DNA of 64,000 nt from Parachaetomium inaequale (Eukaryota > Ascomycota > Sordariomycetes > Sordariales > Chaetomiaceae): NCBI GenBank assembly GCA_033296685.1, contig MU854378.1, positions 1-64,000 of the forward strand, read 5' to 3'. The position numbers and the translations under genes are program-made. The notes beneath the pieces were generated by a model, which saw nothing but the letters and a program-made list of their open reading frames with translations, was not told the origin of the DNA and ran no database searches. Position 1 is the stretch's first letter; each line of letters opens with the position of its first letter. Below are positions 34,414 through 46,246 of this stretch, one piece after another.

Positions 34414-34730
34414 CGTATTCTTCCAGACCCCGAGAACAACGGCGGTCGAGATTTGTTCGCTATAGATGTCCTCTTGAGATTCTATAAAGGCCATAACAAC
34501 GAGACAGTTCCGACGACCTACTACTTCATCGAGGAACCCTATCCCCTTCTCTGCCCTATCGTGCACGTCCTTGGGAAGGCTTGCGCCGAAGGCGTCATCG
34601 ACTAGGACGCCTTGCACATCGATAGCTCTAAGACGGTCGAGGCCGGGTAGTTCGTGAAACACCAGCGCTTTTACAGACGGAGTCCGCTTGAGCGCAAACG
34701 ACGACACGTAGGACACCCTTTGTCTCATAG
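34414..34730 (+). pseudogene. DUF3435 relic, C-terminal half (inverted)
   Basis: The plus-strand frame from 34414 reads DPENNGGRDLFAIDVLLRF, YKGHNNETVPTTYYFIEEP, then PLLCPIVHVLGKACAEGVID before TAG at 34603-34605 and a second TAG at 34648-34650. This is the segment that follows the WVCG motif in fungal DUF3435 proteins (RDPEGKGGRDLLAM, LRFHKG.N, P..HLLAKALAEGVI type). DUF3435 proteins are related to tyrosine recombinases, including those carried by Starship and Crypton-like elements. It is on the opposite strand from the N-terminal half at 35033-35825. Confidence 0.65.
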
Positions 34731-35032
34731 AGGGAAACGAGGCAAAGTAGACAACGAGGCCCGGAGGCTTCTCCAGAAGGGCCTAGGCTGTTGCGAGCTG
34801 CACATTGATCTGTCCCGCCTCGGCGAGCGTGAAGAACAGGATGCTTCGTTCATTTTGTCCACGGACTGGCGTTGCCAACTCGGCCGAATGTCTGTCGGCT
34901 GCCTATAGGCGGAATGCACCAAGCACTACGGCGAGAAGCGCAATGGTGGATGAGAAGCGGACGAGTCGGCGCATGGTCGGGGTCTGGTCTCGACCAAAGT
35001 ATGGAGGACCACAATGTGATGACTATATGAGA

Positions 35033-35825
35033 TTAGATGTCGGCCTTGCCGCAGACCCAGCAACGCTTGGGTACCTTCTCTATATATGGATCAGTGCCGT
35101 CATCAAGGTCCGTGAAGGCATCGGACTCTTCGAGGTAGCTCTGCATATATTTCTCGGTATTGCGCTTGGGCCAGAGCAGCTCATAGGAGCGACATCCTGT
35201 CCACATCTGGACTATACGGCAGAATACATCATCAAGCCGGTCCAGCCCGATCTTGAAGGGCTTTCGAGAACGAACCCAGCTGAAATGAACTAGGTATATA
35301 AAGCCGCACGGTCCTAGAATGTTCTTGCTTTTCGGTTCGGTTCGCAATCCAAATTTGGGGGCGAGCTCTTGTTTAGCAGTCTGAAGCATATGACCTCGGA
35401 CACGTTCGTCGAGCTCGGGGCCTTGGAACCTGAAGTACAATGCCGACAGGTCTCGAAGATATCTGCGGGTGTCGCCAAGCTTCTGATTCTTGACCCTTTT
35501 CTGCGCATGAACCAGCGAGCAAATGCATCGGCAATGCCCTTCTCCTCCCAGGAAAGTGCTCGGAGAAGGGTTTTCCACCCACGACCTTGGGGTCCCGGAA
35601 GAACGCGCAGAAGCTGCGCCATCGTTTCTCCGCAACAACAAGGTTGACTATCGTGTTATCGGCACGATCAGGCGGCAGCGGGCGTCGCTTATTACCACGG
35701 TGGTAAATATCGTGAAGCTCAACTGCTGTCAACGGTACGGCGGCTGGGGTTGGCTGCGCGGCAAGCTGCGCCCGCACTCGTTCTGCTGCAGCGTCCATTT
35801 TTGTTCGGCTAGTCGCACTATACAC
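35033..35825 (-). pseudogene. DUF3435 relic, N-terminal half (frameshifted, truncated)
   Basis: Three frames in order carry the family sequence: AEKRWRSFCAFFRDPKVV (35825 frame), WEEKGIADAFARWFMRRKG (35622 frame) and LGDTRRYLRDLSALYFRF, GPELDERVRGHMLQTAKQE, NILGPCGFIYLVHFSWVRS, IGLDRLDDVFCRIVQMWTG and KRCWVCGKADI (to 35033). Two frameshifts are therefore needed, and the protein stops right after WVCG. The matching continuation lies on the other strand at 34414. No catalytic tyrosine region remains. This is a dead relic of a mobile-element-type recombinase. Confidence 0.75.
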
Positions 35826-37572
35826 AACACTTCCCTTTTGTTGGCAGAGCCCATACTCAGTTCGATCTAGTAACTTACAAGAAACTGTGATTGATTGTAT
35901 ACGGGAACAATTGTCGAAACAGTGTCAAAAGGCTATCAGCAATGCAAACGTCAGTGTGTGCAGACATGGCAGGTTTTAAGCCAGGCTTGTGGCCTTCATT
36001 GTCGCAAATGTGAACCGCCATGGGTTCGACTTCCCGCCAACCTGCGCATGTGTGCGAGGGGTTTAGTACTGTACGGGTACTGTTGACACCGAGAGGGACA
36101 TGTGCCCCGCCCGAGATGTAGGCGGCCTGGCGGCCTAGACTGCGGAAACTTGAGGCCTCGCGCCCGCTAAAAACAGCAGTCCAAACCGCGGCACATGTAG
36201 TCTGCGTGGAATGTCTCCGCCGGCGGCTCAGGTGCAAGGCAGACGATGAAATTGCTCTTGAATGGCATGCAGATGCCGTATACCGAGTCCAGTGTTCAGA
36301 GCAAAGCTTGCTCTCTGGCAATGGACTTGACAGGTTTGGCTCGTTTGAGATGGTCCATATCAGTCAGTACTGTCTTCGATGATTAGAATCTTGCTGCCTT
36401 TCTTGGGAGTTGAACTGGACTGTGGCCATTGCCACCACCCTTGATCACTTCTCCTGAACTACAACCTGAGGCAATTCCTCTTACAGTTCACCATTGCCAT
36501 CCGCAGAAAACGACCACCTTGTGGATCTTTTCGTGCCACATTCCGAATCGCTGACCGGACTGCCCTCACACTTCCCAATTGCCGAGCCTAGCATCCACTT
36601 TGTACCTGGCATGATGCCCGGACACGGATGACGAAGGCCAGGAGGACGAGTGAAGACGGCCGGTCTGGCGAACGACGACACAGCAAGCCCATGATTGCTT
36701 TCCTAGACTCTTGTGGTGGGCTGGATAGAGGCAATGGATCAGCTGCTGTCCTTAGCGATGATATGGAAGGCATCAGGGCGGATAGCGGTGCCTGTGCTTT
36801 GCCTGTGGGTTGGCGCTGGTTCGCTGCGGCCAACTCATCGGTCTCATCCTGGCGACCTGGCCTCAAACGCGTCAAGTATATCCCTCCCATTTTAAAAGTA
36901 AACTCAGATACCCGAGACATGCCGGTTTGCGAACGACACCTCCTGTCTCGGGCACAATTAGAAGCCGCAGGTCGGCGGGAATGCCCGTATCAAGTCCTGC
37001 TTGATAAGCAGCCGGGTGGCACCGGTCAACATACGGCCCGGCTGCGGAGACTTTCTTGGTAATGCATATTTGCATGAGAATGCCCGTTTGGGTTTTGAAC
37101 AACAGCCTTTCTTCAACAAACGTACCTATCTTGGCAGGAAAGTAATAGTCTCCTATATGCTCGTTGTCCGCCGGAGTCCGAATCTTTACTCGTATCATGC
37201 CCTTGCGGCTTAGCGCGAGATGGCCTCGTTAAAACTGCCCGCGCCGAGATAGTTACCGACTGCGACAGTCCAACCCCGGCATCCTCGGCGAGGACTCGTG
37301 ACACTCGTCCCTCTTAGGTGATCCGACTCCGCTTGCCGCGGCGGTCTTTCCATACGGCAGACCTGCCAGATAACGCCATCGATGACGCCACACCTTCGAT
37401 ATGTCAGCGTGCTCCTCAACACAAAGCTGGGGAAAGCGCCATAGGGAACATAGATGAACACCTCTATTTAAGAGCGCCCTCGCCCCGCTTTCGTTGAAGA
37501 TCAAAATAACGATCACTGCCCATTGACTTGAACACCTTACCTTTGGCCTCAGGCAACCGGTAGATACCTAAC
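35826..37572. other. gene-poor stretch before the core block; TATA-like box at its end
   Basis: No supported gene. A minus-strand open frame (36872-37198) contains IGDYYFPAKIGTFVEERLL but has no recognised family. A TATTTAAG box at 37465-37472 sits about 100 bp upstream of the glutathione transferase ATG. Confidence 0.45.
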
Positions 37573-38402
37573 ATGGCTTCTCAAGACAAACTCATCCTCT
37601 ACACCAACCACGGGTGCCCTTGTGAGTGAATGAGTCCGGTCCAGCCCCGGAAAAGCGTACATAGCTAACTCGCATCGAGGGGCGCACCGGGCGCACATCG
37701 TGCTGGAGGAGCTCAAGATCCCGTTCGAGGAAGTCATCATCGACTTATCGGTGCCACGGACACCCGAATACCTAAAGATCAACCCGCGCGGGTTGGTGCC
37801 GGCGCTGTCATACAACGGCGAGATCATCATCGAGTCCGGCATCGTGGCGCAGTTCCTGGCCGACGCGTACCCGTCGCACCTGGTGCCCGCCTCGGACGCG
37901 CCCGGGGGTGCGCTGCGGCGGGCGCGGATTGCCCTGTTTGTCGACGCCTTCATTTCCAAGCTCAACGGCGCGCTGTTTGGCTTCTTCACGGCCAAGACGG
38001 AGGAGGAGAAACAGGCGCTTGTCGACAAAGCCGTTGCGGCCCTCCTGAGCGAGGTCGAGCCGCTGCTCGCCGACGCGAGCCCCTTCTTTGGCGGGAGCGA
38101 GACGATTACATTGGCCGAGGTAAGAGACGCACGCACTGCGATACCGTCCCGCGAGATCGTGAGGATAGTATGCTGACAAGGCACAGGTCCTGACGGGCTC
38201 GTTCGCCCTCCGCCTCAAGAGCCTGACGGCGGCCGAGGTGTACCCCAAGGCCATCTGGACGGCCATCGAGGAGAAGGCGCCCAACTATGTCAGGTGGTCG
38301 GCGGCCGTCGTGGCGCACCCGAGTGTGACGTCCATCTATGACGAGGAGCGCGTTGTGGAGGGGACGAAGGCGAGGATTGCAAAGATAAGGGCTAGCGCTT
38401 GA
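37573..38402 (+). CDS. glutathione S-transferase, Cys-active-site (omega-like)
   Basis: Exons 37573-37621, 37680-38119 and 38187-38402 give 234 aa. The thioredoxin-fold N-domain has NHGCPWAHRAHIVLEELK; the CPWAH motif puts a Cys in the active-site position as in omega-class and related enzymes. NPRGLVPAL (cis-Pro loop) and IIESGIVAQFLADAY (the E-S pair that holds glutathione) follow. The all-helical C-domain runs from about residue 95 to 230 (ALRRARIALFVDAFI, SPFFGGSETITLAE). Expected role: glutathione-dependent thiol transfer or dehydroascorbate-type reduction in the cytosol. The second intron uses GTAAGA and CAG. A TATA-like box lies about 100 bp upstream. Confidence 0.9.
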
Positions 38403-38998
38403 GCACAGCCAGCTACCTGGTACCTAGGTACAGTAGTTACCTTGCAAGTGCAGAGTTGAGCGGAAACGCTACAGAAGTTGCAAGAAGCTGGAACCGAAGC
38501 AGTTCAGCGTAGCCGAGGCGTAGTGCAGTCGTCCCAAACGCGGAAGCGGATGCAGTCTCTTCTAAATTTTAATGCAGCATGCCTTAGCTTCAAAATCATT
38601 TCCAAAGTGTCTGCTGCATACCGGTACTTATTGTCTGGTGTTTTTACGAATGATGGCGAAATACGAATAGGAATCCCATCGATCGCCCATTGCCGGTTCG
38701 CTAAAGATGCCCAGACGCGGCCCACTCAGGCCAGGCTTCCCCGGCCTGGACCCACTTGCCTCCAAGCTCGGGCAGCTGTTCCCGCAGCCGAGGCATGGCG
38801 CCCTTTGCGCCTGTGAACACTGAACACCAACCCAGCCCCATCCCTCCGTCATCTCAACATCCACCGCGACACGATTGCTTTGCTCGACCCCAGACACTCG
38901 CTGCCCCCACCGTTTGACCACGATCCCTCACGGTACTAGGAAACCCGAAATACCAACTTTTGCGGCAGATGCCGCGCCCCCCCTGACGACGCTTCTCG
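38403..38998. other. intergenic region
   Basis: Between the glutathione transferase and PEX16 genes. It has a CCTAGGTA-type motif near 38420 and no coding region. Confidence 0.5.
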
Positions 38999-40297
38999 AT
39001 GGGCCCCTCCGACACGCAGCGCGGGATCCCCCGACGCATCCCGCCCAAAGACGCCGGCATCAAAAGCGCCCTGTCGACGCCGTCGCAATGGTTCCAGATG
39101 TACGATGAGTTCATCACCAAGAACGCACACCAGGTGTCCCAGATCGAGTCGACGCTACGGTCACTAACCTACATCATCCCCGGTACGATACCTAACCACC
39201 CCCCCTCCAGCCCTCAACACCCAACCCCGAACGAGCACTAACTGTTGCTTTCCTCTGCAGGCCGCTTCCGCGATGCCGAAATCGCCTCCGAGTCCATCCA
39301 CAGCGGCGTACAACTCCTCTCCCTCTACCACGACACGCTCCTCCGACGGGCGCACAAGCTCACCAAACTGCCCGTCCCACCCTCCCTGTCCCAACCGCCC
39401 TCCTCGCACGGGCGGTACACGCGCTTCTGGACGCTGCGGAGCGCCCTCTACCGTCGCGTCGCCTACGTGCTGCAGATCGTGCACTACGTCGAGCTGCTGT
39501 GCGAGATGGCCGCCAAGCGCCGCGGCGAGCGCGTCCGCTGGCGCGTCGTCGTGCTGCTCGAGGCCGTCAAGGCCGTGTGCCGCCTGCTGCTGATGCGCAT
39601 CACGCGGTCGCGCCCGCTCGTCACGCCTGTTTTGCCCGAGCGGGAGCCCGTGCCGGATGAGCCCGCCGATGAGGAGGAGGGGGGAGGCGGGGAGGAGTTT
39701 GGGGGGTTGGGGGAGGATGATGAGGATAGGAGGAATGGGGGCGCGTATGCGAATGGGTCGGCGCAGAATCATAGGGAGTCGTCGTCGCAGCTGGGTCCGA
39801 ACGGGGAGTGGACCATGTCCCGCACCGGCATGAGCCTCCCATGCCTCCCCGCGCCGGGCGACACGAGCGGGTACCTCCTCTCACGGGTGTTGACGGCCGA
39901 CGACATCAAGCCGGCAGCGAAGCTGCTCAACCGGCTGCAAGGCCAAGCCCAAGCGGCCGAGATCCTACACATCCTCGCCCCCCTAATCTTTGCCGTGGCG
40001 CTGGCGCGCAGCAGGGACAAGCGCAAGGCCTGGGCGCCGTGGCTGCTGGGCGTCGGCGCCGAGCTGGCCGCGCGCCAGCTGCGGGATCGCGGGCTGCGGA
40101 CGACGCCGCTCGAGCGCGAGGAGTGGGCCCGCCGCGGCTGGGCCATGGGCTGGTGGGCCATGCGCGGCGCCTTCTACGAGAACGTCACCAAGGGCGTCGT
40201 GGCCGGCGTCCGCCGCCGCATGCCGGGGCTGCTGGCGGGCATCCTGGAGGATTATGAGTACCTATGGGAGAACTACCACTTTAGCACGAGTTCATGA
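38999..40297 (+). CDS. pex16: peroxisomal membrane biogenesis protein PEX16
   Basis: Exons 38999-39182 and 39261-40297 give 406 aa. The start GPSDTQRGIPRRIPPKDAG leads to SQWFQMYDEFITKNAHQVS, QIESTLRSLTYIIPGRFRD and DAEIASESIHSGVQLLSLY, the typical N-terminus of the PEX16 family. The middle holds a basic stretch and an acidic Gly-rich loop (EEEGGGGEEFGGLGEDDED) of low complexity. The C-terminus has LLNRLQGQAQAAEILHILA, PLIFAVALARSRDKRKAW, LERE..RRGWAMGWWAMRG and IVKGVVAG-like segments. PEX16 acts in peroxisomal membrane assembly, helping to recruit PEX3. The next gene downstream is a probable peroxisomal alcohol oxidase, on the opposite strand. Confidence 0.9.
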
Positions 40298-40869
40298 GGG
40301 TGGGAGTTTAGGGGTTTGGCGTCCTGGGGCGGCAATATGGGGGGATATGGAGTGGCTACTTGCCTCCTCGGAATCGCGCCGGAGGCTTTCATTGTATCAT
40401 ATTTGGCATGTAATACGACATATCATGGCAGAGTTGCCTTTTTTCTGCGGTTCTGAGTGCTTTCATTTTCGGCTGGCTCCAATACCCGATAGTGACCCCC
40501 CCTTCTCCCCTTCTTTTCTCACACTCTAACACAGCGCGGGAACAAGGCCAACGTCCATCAAAAGCCGTGTCCACAGACCGCGGCAGTGGGCACCCTCTAA
40601 GCTTATGGGGAGTGTTCACTAACAGTTTAATGGGGGAAAACTGCAAATATCAAACTGGCAATGAACTACCTAGCCATACTGTCTGCAACTCATTTACACC
40701 AGTCTGCGGACCGCCGAGATTGCGGAAAGAAGGGCAGGCGGGCGCACGACAGTCAACCTCGAAAATCAAAAGAGTGTCTCCTGATCGATCCAAGCCCAAC
40801 CAACCAACAGCCACCCAAGAACTCATCAATTCATCATCTCCAGCCACCGCCAAGGTCGCCAAACACACC
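40298..40869. other. convergent 3' region between PEX16 and alcohol oxidase
   Basis: The two genes point at each other. No coding region or RNA gene is seen. Confidence 0.5.
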
Positions 40870-43665
40870 TTACAACCTCGACGCAAGCCGGTTCTCGCCC
40901 GGCGCATGGTAGTCGGGCACGCGCATGTCGAGCGCCTCGCCCGAGTAGCCGAGGTCCTCGGCGACAAGGACGGCCGCCTTCTCGCCGATCAGGAGCGCAG
41001 TCGAGTATCTGGACACCGCTACATCAGCATCACCACGCGCCTTTTGAATCTCCTTGCTCGACCACTTACGTGTTGCAGCCGACATTGTCCGGGCAGATAC
41101 TCAGGTCGGCCACCTTGAGGCCCGCGACGCCGTGCACGTTCAGGCGCTCGTCCAGCACGCCGTGCTTGACGATGCTGTTGCCTTCTCTGGGCGCCATCGA
41201 GCACGTCTACACCCGACGTCAGTCCTCCCCGTCCCTGTCTTCGTATGTAGGAGGAGGGAGTGCAGGGGAATGGACTTACCCCCAGACAATGCCACGTCGT
41301 CTCCACATGCCGCTTCACCCACTCCTCGACCGCCTCGACATCCTTCCTGGAATACTTGAGCTCCCGCCTCTTCTCCTTCCTGTTACTGCTGACGACCCCC
41401 TTAGCAGGCGGTTTAACATCCGCCTCGGGCACGGGCACGCTCCAGCTGCCGTGCTGAATCCCCGCCGTGACGTTGCCGGGCAGCGCGTAGCGGTTCGTGT
41501 CCTCGAGGCTGAGGTCGTGCGCGCGCGCGTCCGAGTCGAAGTCGAAGAAGGGGTGCATGTTCTGCACCTCGCCCGCGTACGCGTCCATGCGCCGCGCCGT
41601 CTCGCGCGACTTGATGTACCCCCACACCATGGGCGCCATGTCGCGCTCGTCGTTCATGAAGCCGGCGTCGAAGTCCGGGGTGGCGTAGGGGTCGGGGGAG
41701 GTGATGTGTGTCCAGCCGCGCGAGAAGGGGTATTCGAGGAAGTGGAACATGGTGAAGAAGTTGCCGGGGGGCCTGGACGATGGTTAGGGGGGTTACTTAT
41801 GGCATACTAAACCCTGGGTCTGACTTACATCAACATGTGGTCGCCGAACCAGCCGCTGATCGGTTGGTCAGTAGTGTCGAGTACACACAAAGACGCGCGG
41901 AACTGACCTGATGACCGAGTAGTGCATCACGGGCTTGTCGGGCTTGTCCTTGAAGTAGGAGTCCCAGCCTTCCTTGAAGTTGGGGGTGGGCCAGGACTCG
42001 AACTCCTTGAGCTCGGCCGCCGTCGGGCGGATCTTGACGCCCGCCTCGATGCCGTTGGTGGCGAGGGGGCCGGTTCCCTTGAGGTTCCACTCCTCGAAGA
42101 CGCCTGGGAGGGGTCAGCGAGCTTGATTCAGGCGGTAGAAAGGAAAAGCATACGCTTCTGCACCTCGGGGTCGCCCCGGGCAAAGTCGTCAAATGTCTCG
42201 GTCCCCGGCTTGGCCCGGTAGACGGAGAAGGTCAGGTAGTGGTCCTGGAAGTTGAGGCCGACGCCGGGGAGGTCGACGATGGGCTTGACGCCGGCGCGAC
42301 GGAGCTTGTTGGCGTCACCTGGAGATGGTCAGTTCCGGGATCTAGTCTTGGAGGCCACTTCACGGCAAGCATACCGATACCGGACCGCTGCAGGATCAAG
42401 GGGGATGACATTGTCCCGCCCGACACGACGATCTGCTTGCGAGCACGGAAGACGCGGATTCCGGGATCCTACAGAGATGTCAGTTGCGTGTAAGAGAACA
42501 GTGGGATTGTGGAAAGGACGCACGTCGCCGCTCGGTTTGGTCGGCCTGGGATGTTGTCAGTGAAGGGTCGAGGCAAAGCCAGCTGACTGAGGAACATACA
42601 CAGTCTGGACAGCAACAGCTCGTCCATTCTCAATGATCACCTTGTCAACCTTGGTGTTGCAGGCGAGATACAGGTTCGAGTGGACGGCGCGGGTTGCGTG
42701 TATGTACGCGTGAGCGCTGTCGCTGCGGCGGCCGGTCTGTACCAATGTCAGCGACTGGATCAGCCGTATCAGATCGTCAGGTCACTTACATCACGGTTGA
42801 TCCACTTCAGCCTGGATTATAAGTCAGCTTGTTTTATTCTTTCCTGGTGGCCTAAGGTTCATTCAGGGGTCACAGGGAGTCAGGGGTTGACCTCGCCCCT
42901 GGATCTCCCATGCCACCAGCGATCGAGAGACGGGGCATACATACCACTGCTCAGCACCGTGGCCAGTGCGGAGATCCTGCAGGTCGTCGACGATGGGAAC
43001 GCCTTGCGTCTCGACAGCCCGGAGGAAGTCGTCCTTGATCGGGTACGCGCTTTCAGAGGTCAGTATCCATCTCGCCGAAGCAAATACCAGGGGGCATACT
43101 AGTTGCCAAAAGAGACCTTGATGGGACCCTCGAATCCATGGGTGTCCCGGTTGTGTGAAGCTCGCTGGTACGTCTCGTGTTTCTTCATGAGAGGCAAAAG
43201 CTCCTCGGTCTTCCAGCCCTTGGCCTGGAAGTCGTCATAGTCGGAAGCAGAAGCTCGGGTGTACATCTGAGACATGTCAGTCACGGTCGCCTGCCATGGT
43301 GTCTTCCTCCCGTACCATGAAATTGATGGAAGATCCGCCACCGAGGACGTGGGCAGCGGGCACGATGGCGCTGCGGCCGCTGAGCCATTTCGAGGGGCGA
43401 GACTCGTAGAAGGTGGCCGTCTTGGAGTCCAGTTTCATGTTCCGCGGGAAGATGGCCGGGCGGTACACCCACGGGTTGTTGAGGTTGTTCTCTCCAGCCT
43501 CGATCAGCAGGACCTTAAGGTTATGATCCAGGTTGGCCAGCCTAGAGAAGTGTCAGCCGTCAGGGATATCTTGACAACAGCTCATCCATACCTTCCCGCC
43601 ACCACACATCCACAGCTCCCACCACCACACACGATGATGTCGAACTCCTCGGGTAGAGGTGACAT
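40870..43665 (-). CDS. aox1: alcohol (methanol) oxidase, FAD-dependent GMC oxidoreductase
   Basis: Fourteen exons give 667 aa: 43592-43665, 43316-43541, 43100-43266, 42945-43049, 42790-42811, 42600-42736, 42524-42545, 42375-42468, 42154-42318, 41908-42103, 41829-41855, 41280-41772, 41070-41206 and 40870-41008. Two are only 22 nt and one 27 nt. The length matches the alcohol oxidase family. The FAD-binding N-terminus is IIVCGGGSCGCVVAGRLAN. Family blocks include RPAIFPRNMKLDSKTATFY, VLGGGSSINFM, MYTRASASDYDDF, GVPIVDDLQDLRTGHGAEQW, GTMSSPLILQRSGIG and VHGVAGLKVADLSICPDNVG. It oxidises short primary alcohols to aldehydes with H2O2 release in peroxisomes. The C-terminus is RLASRL, where SRL is a PTS1-type signal, not the ARF known from methylotrophic yeasts. 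In Pezizomycotina the natural substrate may be methanol from pectin or lignin demethylation (known for relatives, inferred here). Confidence 0.9.
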
Positions 43666-46246
43666 TTTGCCTGATGCCGGTACTGTTCCTGGGTCCGGTG
43701 ATGACCAATGTTGATGTACTGCCCTCGCGATGGGCTACCGTGCCAGACACGCCTTAGATCTGAGTTGATCAGCTGAGGAGTATGCCCTCTTATGTTACTA
43801 TTCCTCACCAAAGGCCACACTTGCCGAGCCATCCCCGTGCTCGACTTCCCTCAAACCTAGGTCTCGGCCCCTTTTCCCGTCTCTTCATCTTGAAGGGCTG
43901 CAGATCTGGTTGGCCAATTCCTCTCCTTCACACACAAAGAGTTGCACCGTACCCCGCAGCCTCCTCACATCTTGACCGGCCCCCTCGAGGATGTGAGCTG
44001 CATATGCATCTTTGGGAACCCCTCATCCGCTTGGTGTTGCTCCTGTTACGGCGGCTTGAACGGCCCTGCCGGGATGAAAGGGCGCCGAGGTCGACGGCAA
44101 TGCCAATGGGAGGCCATCTCGAGGCTGTGATTGGGGCCCGCACCAACAACACACCTTTGCCTCGATCATCGAGACGGAGGAGGTTCCAATATCAAAACCG
44201 AGCCCCTGATGGGCCGCTTGCATTTCCCAATCTCCGACCCGACAGGCCGCGTCGAGGTCGCCGGCCCAGGCCGGGTCTAATATGGCAAAAGCACCCGGGC
44301 TTCGTCAACCCCTATCCCGCCCGCGTCTACGCTGCAGCACCTACACGTTGTACGACCACGTACCGGTGAACACAACTGGGTACCGGCAAGTCGTCCCTCT
44401 GGAATTCTGGACGATGGCAACTAGCAGATCTTAGCACAGCATACTCCTCTTCTACATACCACTGTAGCTGGAGGTCTTTACCCGGCAGTTGTTCAAGTAT
44501 GTGCGGCATCAGCTCAACTCTCGACTAGATGTTTACTGATTCATTACACTGAACAGCTACCGCTCTTATGAATTATCTACAACAGCATCTAACCCGCACA
44601 GAGCCGCAACCTCCGCTAATGCCATCGTCGTATACACTAGCGTGTAAGCCACTGAATGTGGAGGTCTCGGAGAAAAAGGGTCGAGGACGGTTGGACGCCA
44701 CCCCGTCACTCCCCGCTGCTAGAAGCAGTAAAGGGTGTGAAGCGCAGAGAGCGGCTGCAAGGGTCCAGAACGAGCAAGATGTAGGAACTATAATCAGGGT
44801 GACGCATCCCAGCTTCCCCGTTGTTCCACAGCATGAGCTGCCGAGCCGAGATTGGAGGTTCAGAACGCGGGGTTGGCCTGGGCTGGACTCCCATCGTGTC
44901 GGGGTTGCCCTACTACTCGACCCAACATCTGGACTCCAACGGTAACAAACGATTACTATATCCACAGCTACATCATGGAGTAATCCCAAGGTGCAAACAG
45001 GTCACAGGGTGACAGACGGCGTCTGCCCGTCTTCTACCCTGTGTTCAAGACTATCAAGCTGGGGGCGTAACTGGGTCAATGAACAAAGAAGGGGGGTATA
45101 TTTGGCCTCCTACAACTACCTGACTGCCTGCTTTCCCAAGAGCATATGCATACCACCCGCCTTCAAGGTCGAGCCTGCACGTCGTTGCGCCGAGACGACT
45201 CGGAGCCGTTGGCTTCGAAAGTGATGGGCAACTTGGCCATCCAGAAAGGGGGGACATTGAAACCCCCCAACTCAACAGCCGGCAAATCCAACCTGCGCAG
45301 CATAACCCCCTTCCCCCTCCCTGGAAGCATTAGCCTGAGCCGGTGTTCACCAACATCTCCCTTCCATGCCTTCCCCTCACTGTCTATTTCCACCAATCTC
45401 GTTCCCCAAGCCGACTAACGGTTTGTCGGCATCGGGTACCCGCCCGGCTCTCAACCGTCAATACCATCCTTACTACTGCCAACCAAGCAGGCTGCAAGCA
45501 AACATGTATCAGTGATACATCGGGACCCCCGGCTCAGATTAACCCGATGAACAGCCAAGACCCGAGGCATACCTGCCGAACCCCTTCCGCATCGTGCCCT
45601 TGACATACCTAAGCAAGAAACAGGAACAAGTCAAAACGGAACTCCAATACCCTCGACAAGGCCGCAAAGAGCGACTGGAACCAGGCCTCGTCATGCCCAT
45701 AACCAGAGCGCGGTCGCGGAATTGATCCCTAACTAGTATTACCGTAACCGGTCACTTACTGCCTTCAAACTTACCTGGACTTCCAGAGACGAGCCCTCAC
45801 CGCGATGATATACCCACTACCTTTTAGGAGCGCCAAGTAAGCTACACATACGTAATCAAAGAAAGAGCCCGATAGTACTAGAGCAATAAGTCTCTACGGC
45901 AGACAGGTTTGTTTGTCCAGAGATGAGTCGGAGAGTATCAAGGACTTGTTCAGGTTTCGAGGTGATCGAGGGTGCAGGCCACGTCGGGAAGACACCCACC
46001 CACCCCCAAACGCATGGTCGAAAAGAAATATTGAAACACAATAGATGGGGATTGGAGTCACACCTCGCAGCACAGTATCACGACGGCAGGTCAAAGTTCG
46101 GAGGTAAAAAGTCAAGACAAGATCGATTGTCTAAAGTGATATACAGAGCTCAATGCGGCTTCACGCAGCTCGAGAAATCAACGCTAAACAACCCAGGGTT
46201 CCTTTTCGCCATGCTATGCCCGCCCAAATTGATTCATACAGATCGT
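43666..46246. other. gene-free stretch
   Basis: 5' region of alcohol oxidase and the 3' side of HAC1. No coding region or RNA gene is supported in 2.6 kb. Confidence 0.5.

Noticed and set aside
36000..36040. Possible tRNA T-arm (GGGTTCGACTTCCC)
   Set aside because: Only the T-arm-like piece is present; the remaining cloverleaf cannot be folded by eye.
41070..41810. 246-codon plus-strand frame
   Set aside because: Antisense to alcohol oxidase exons.
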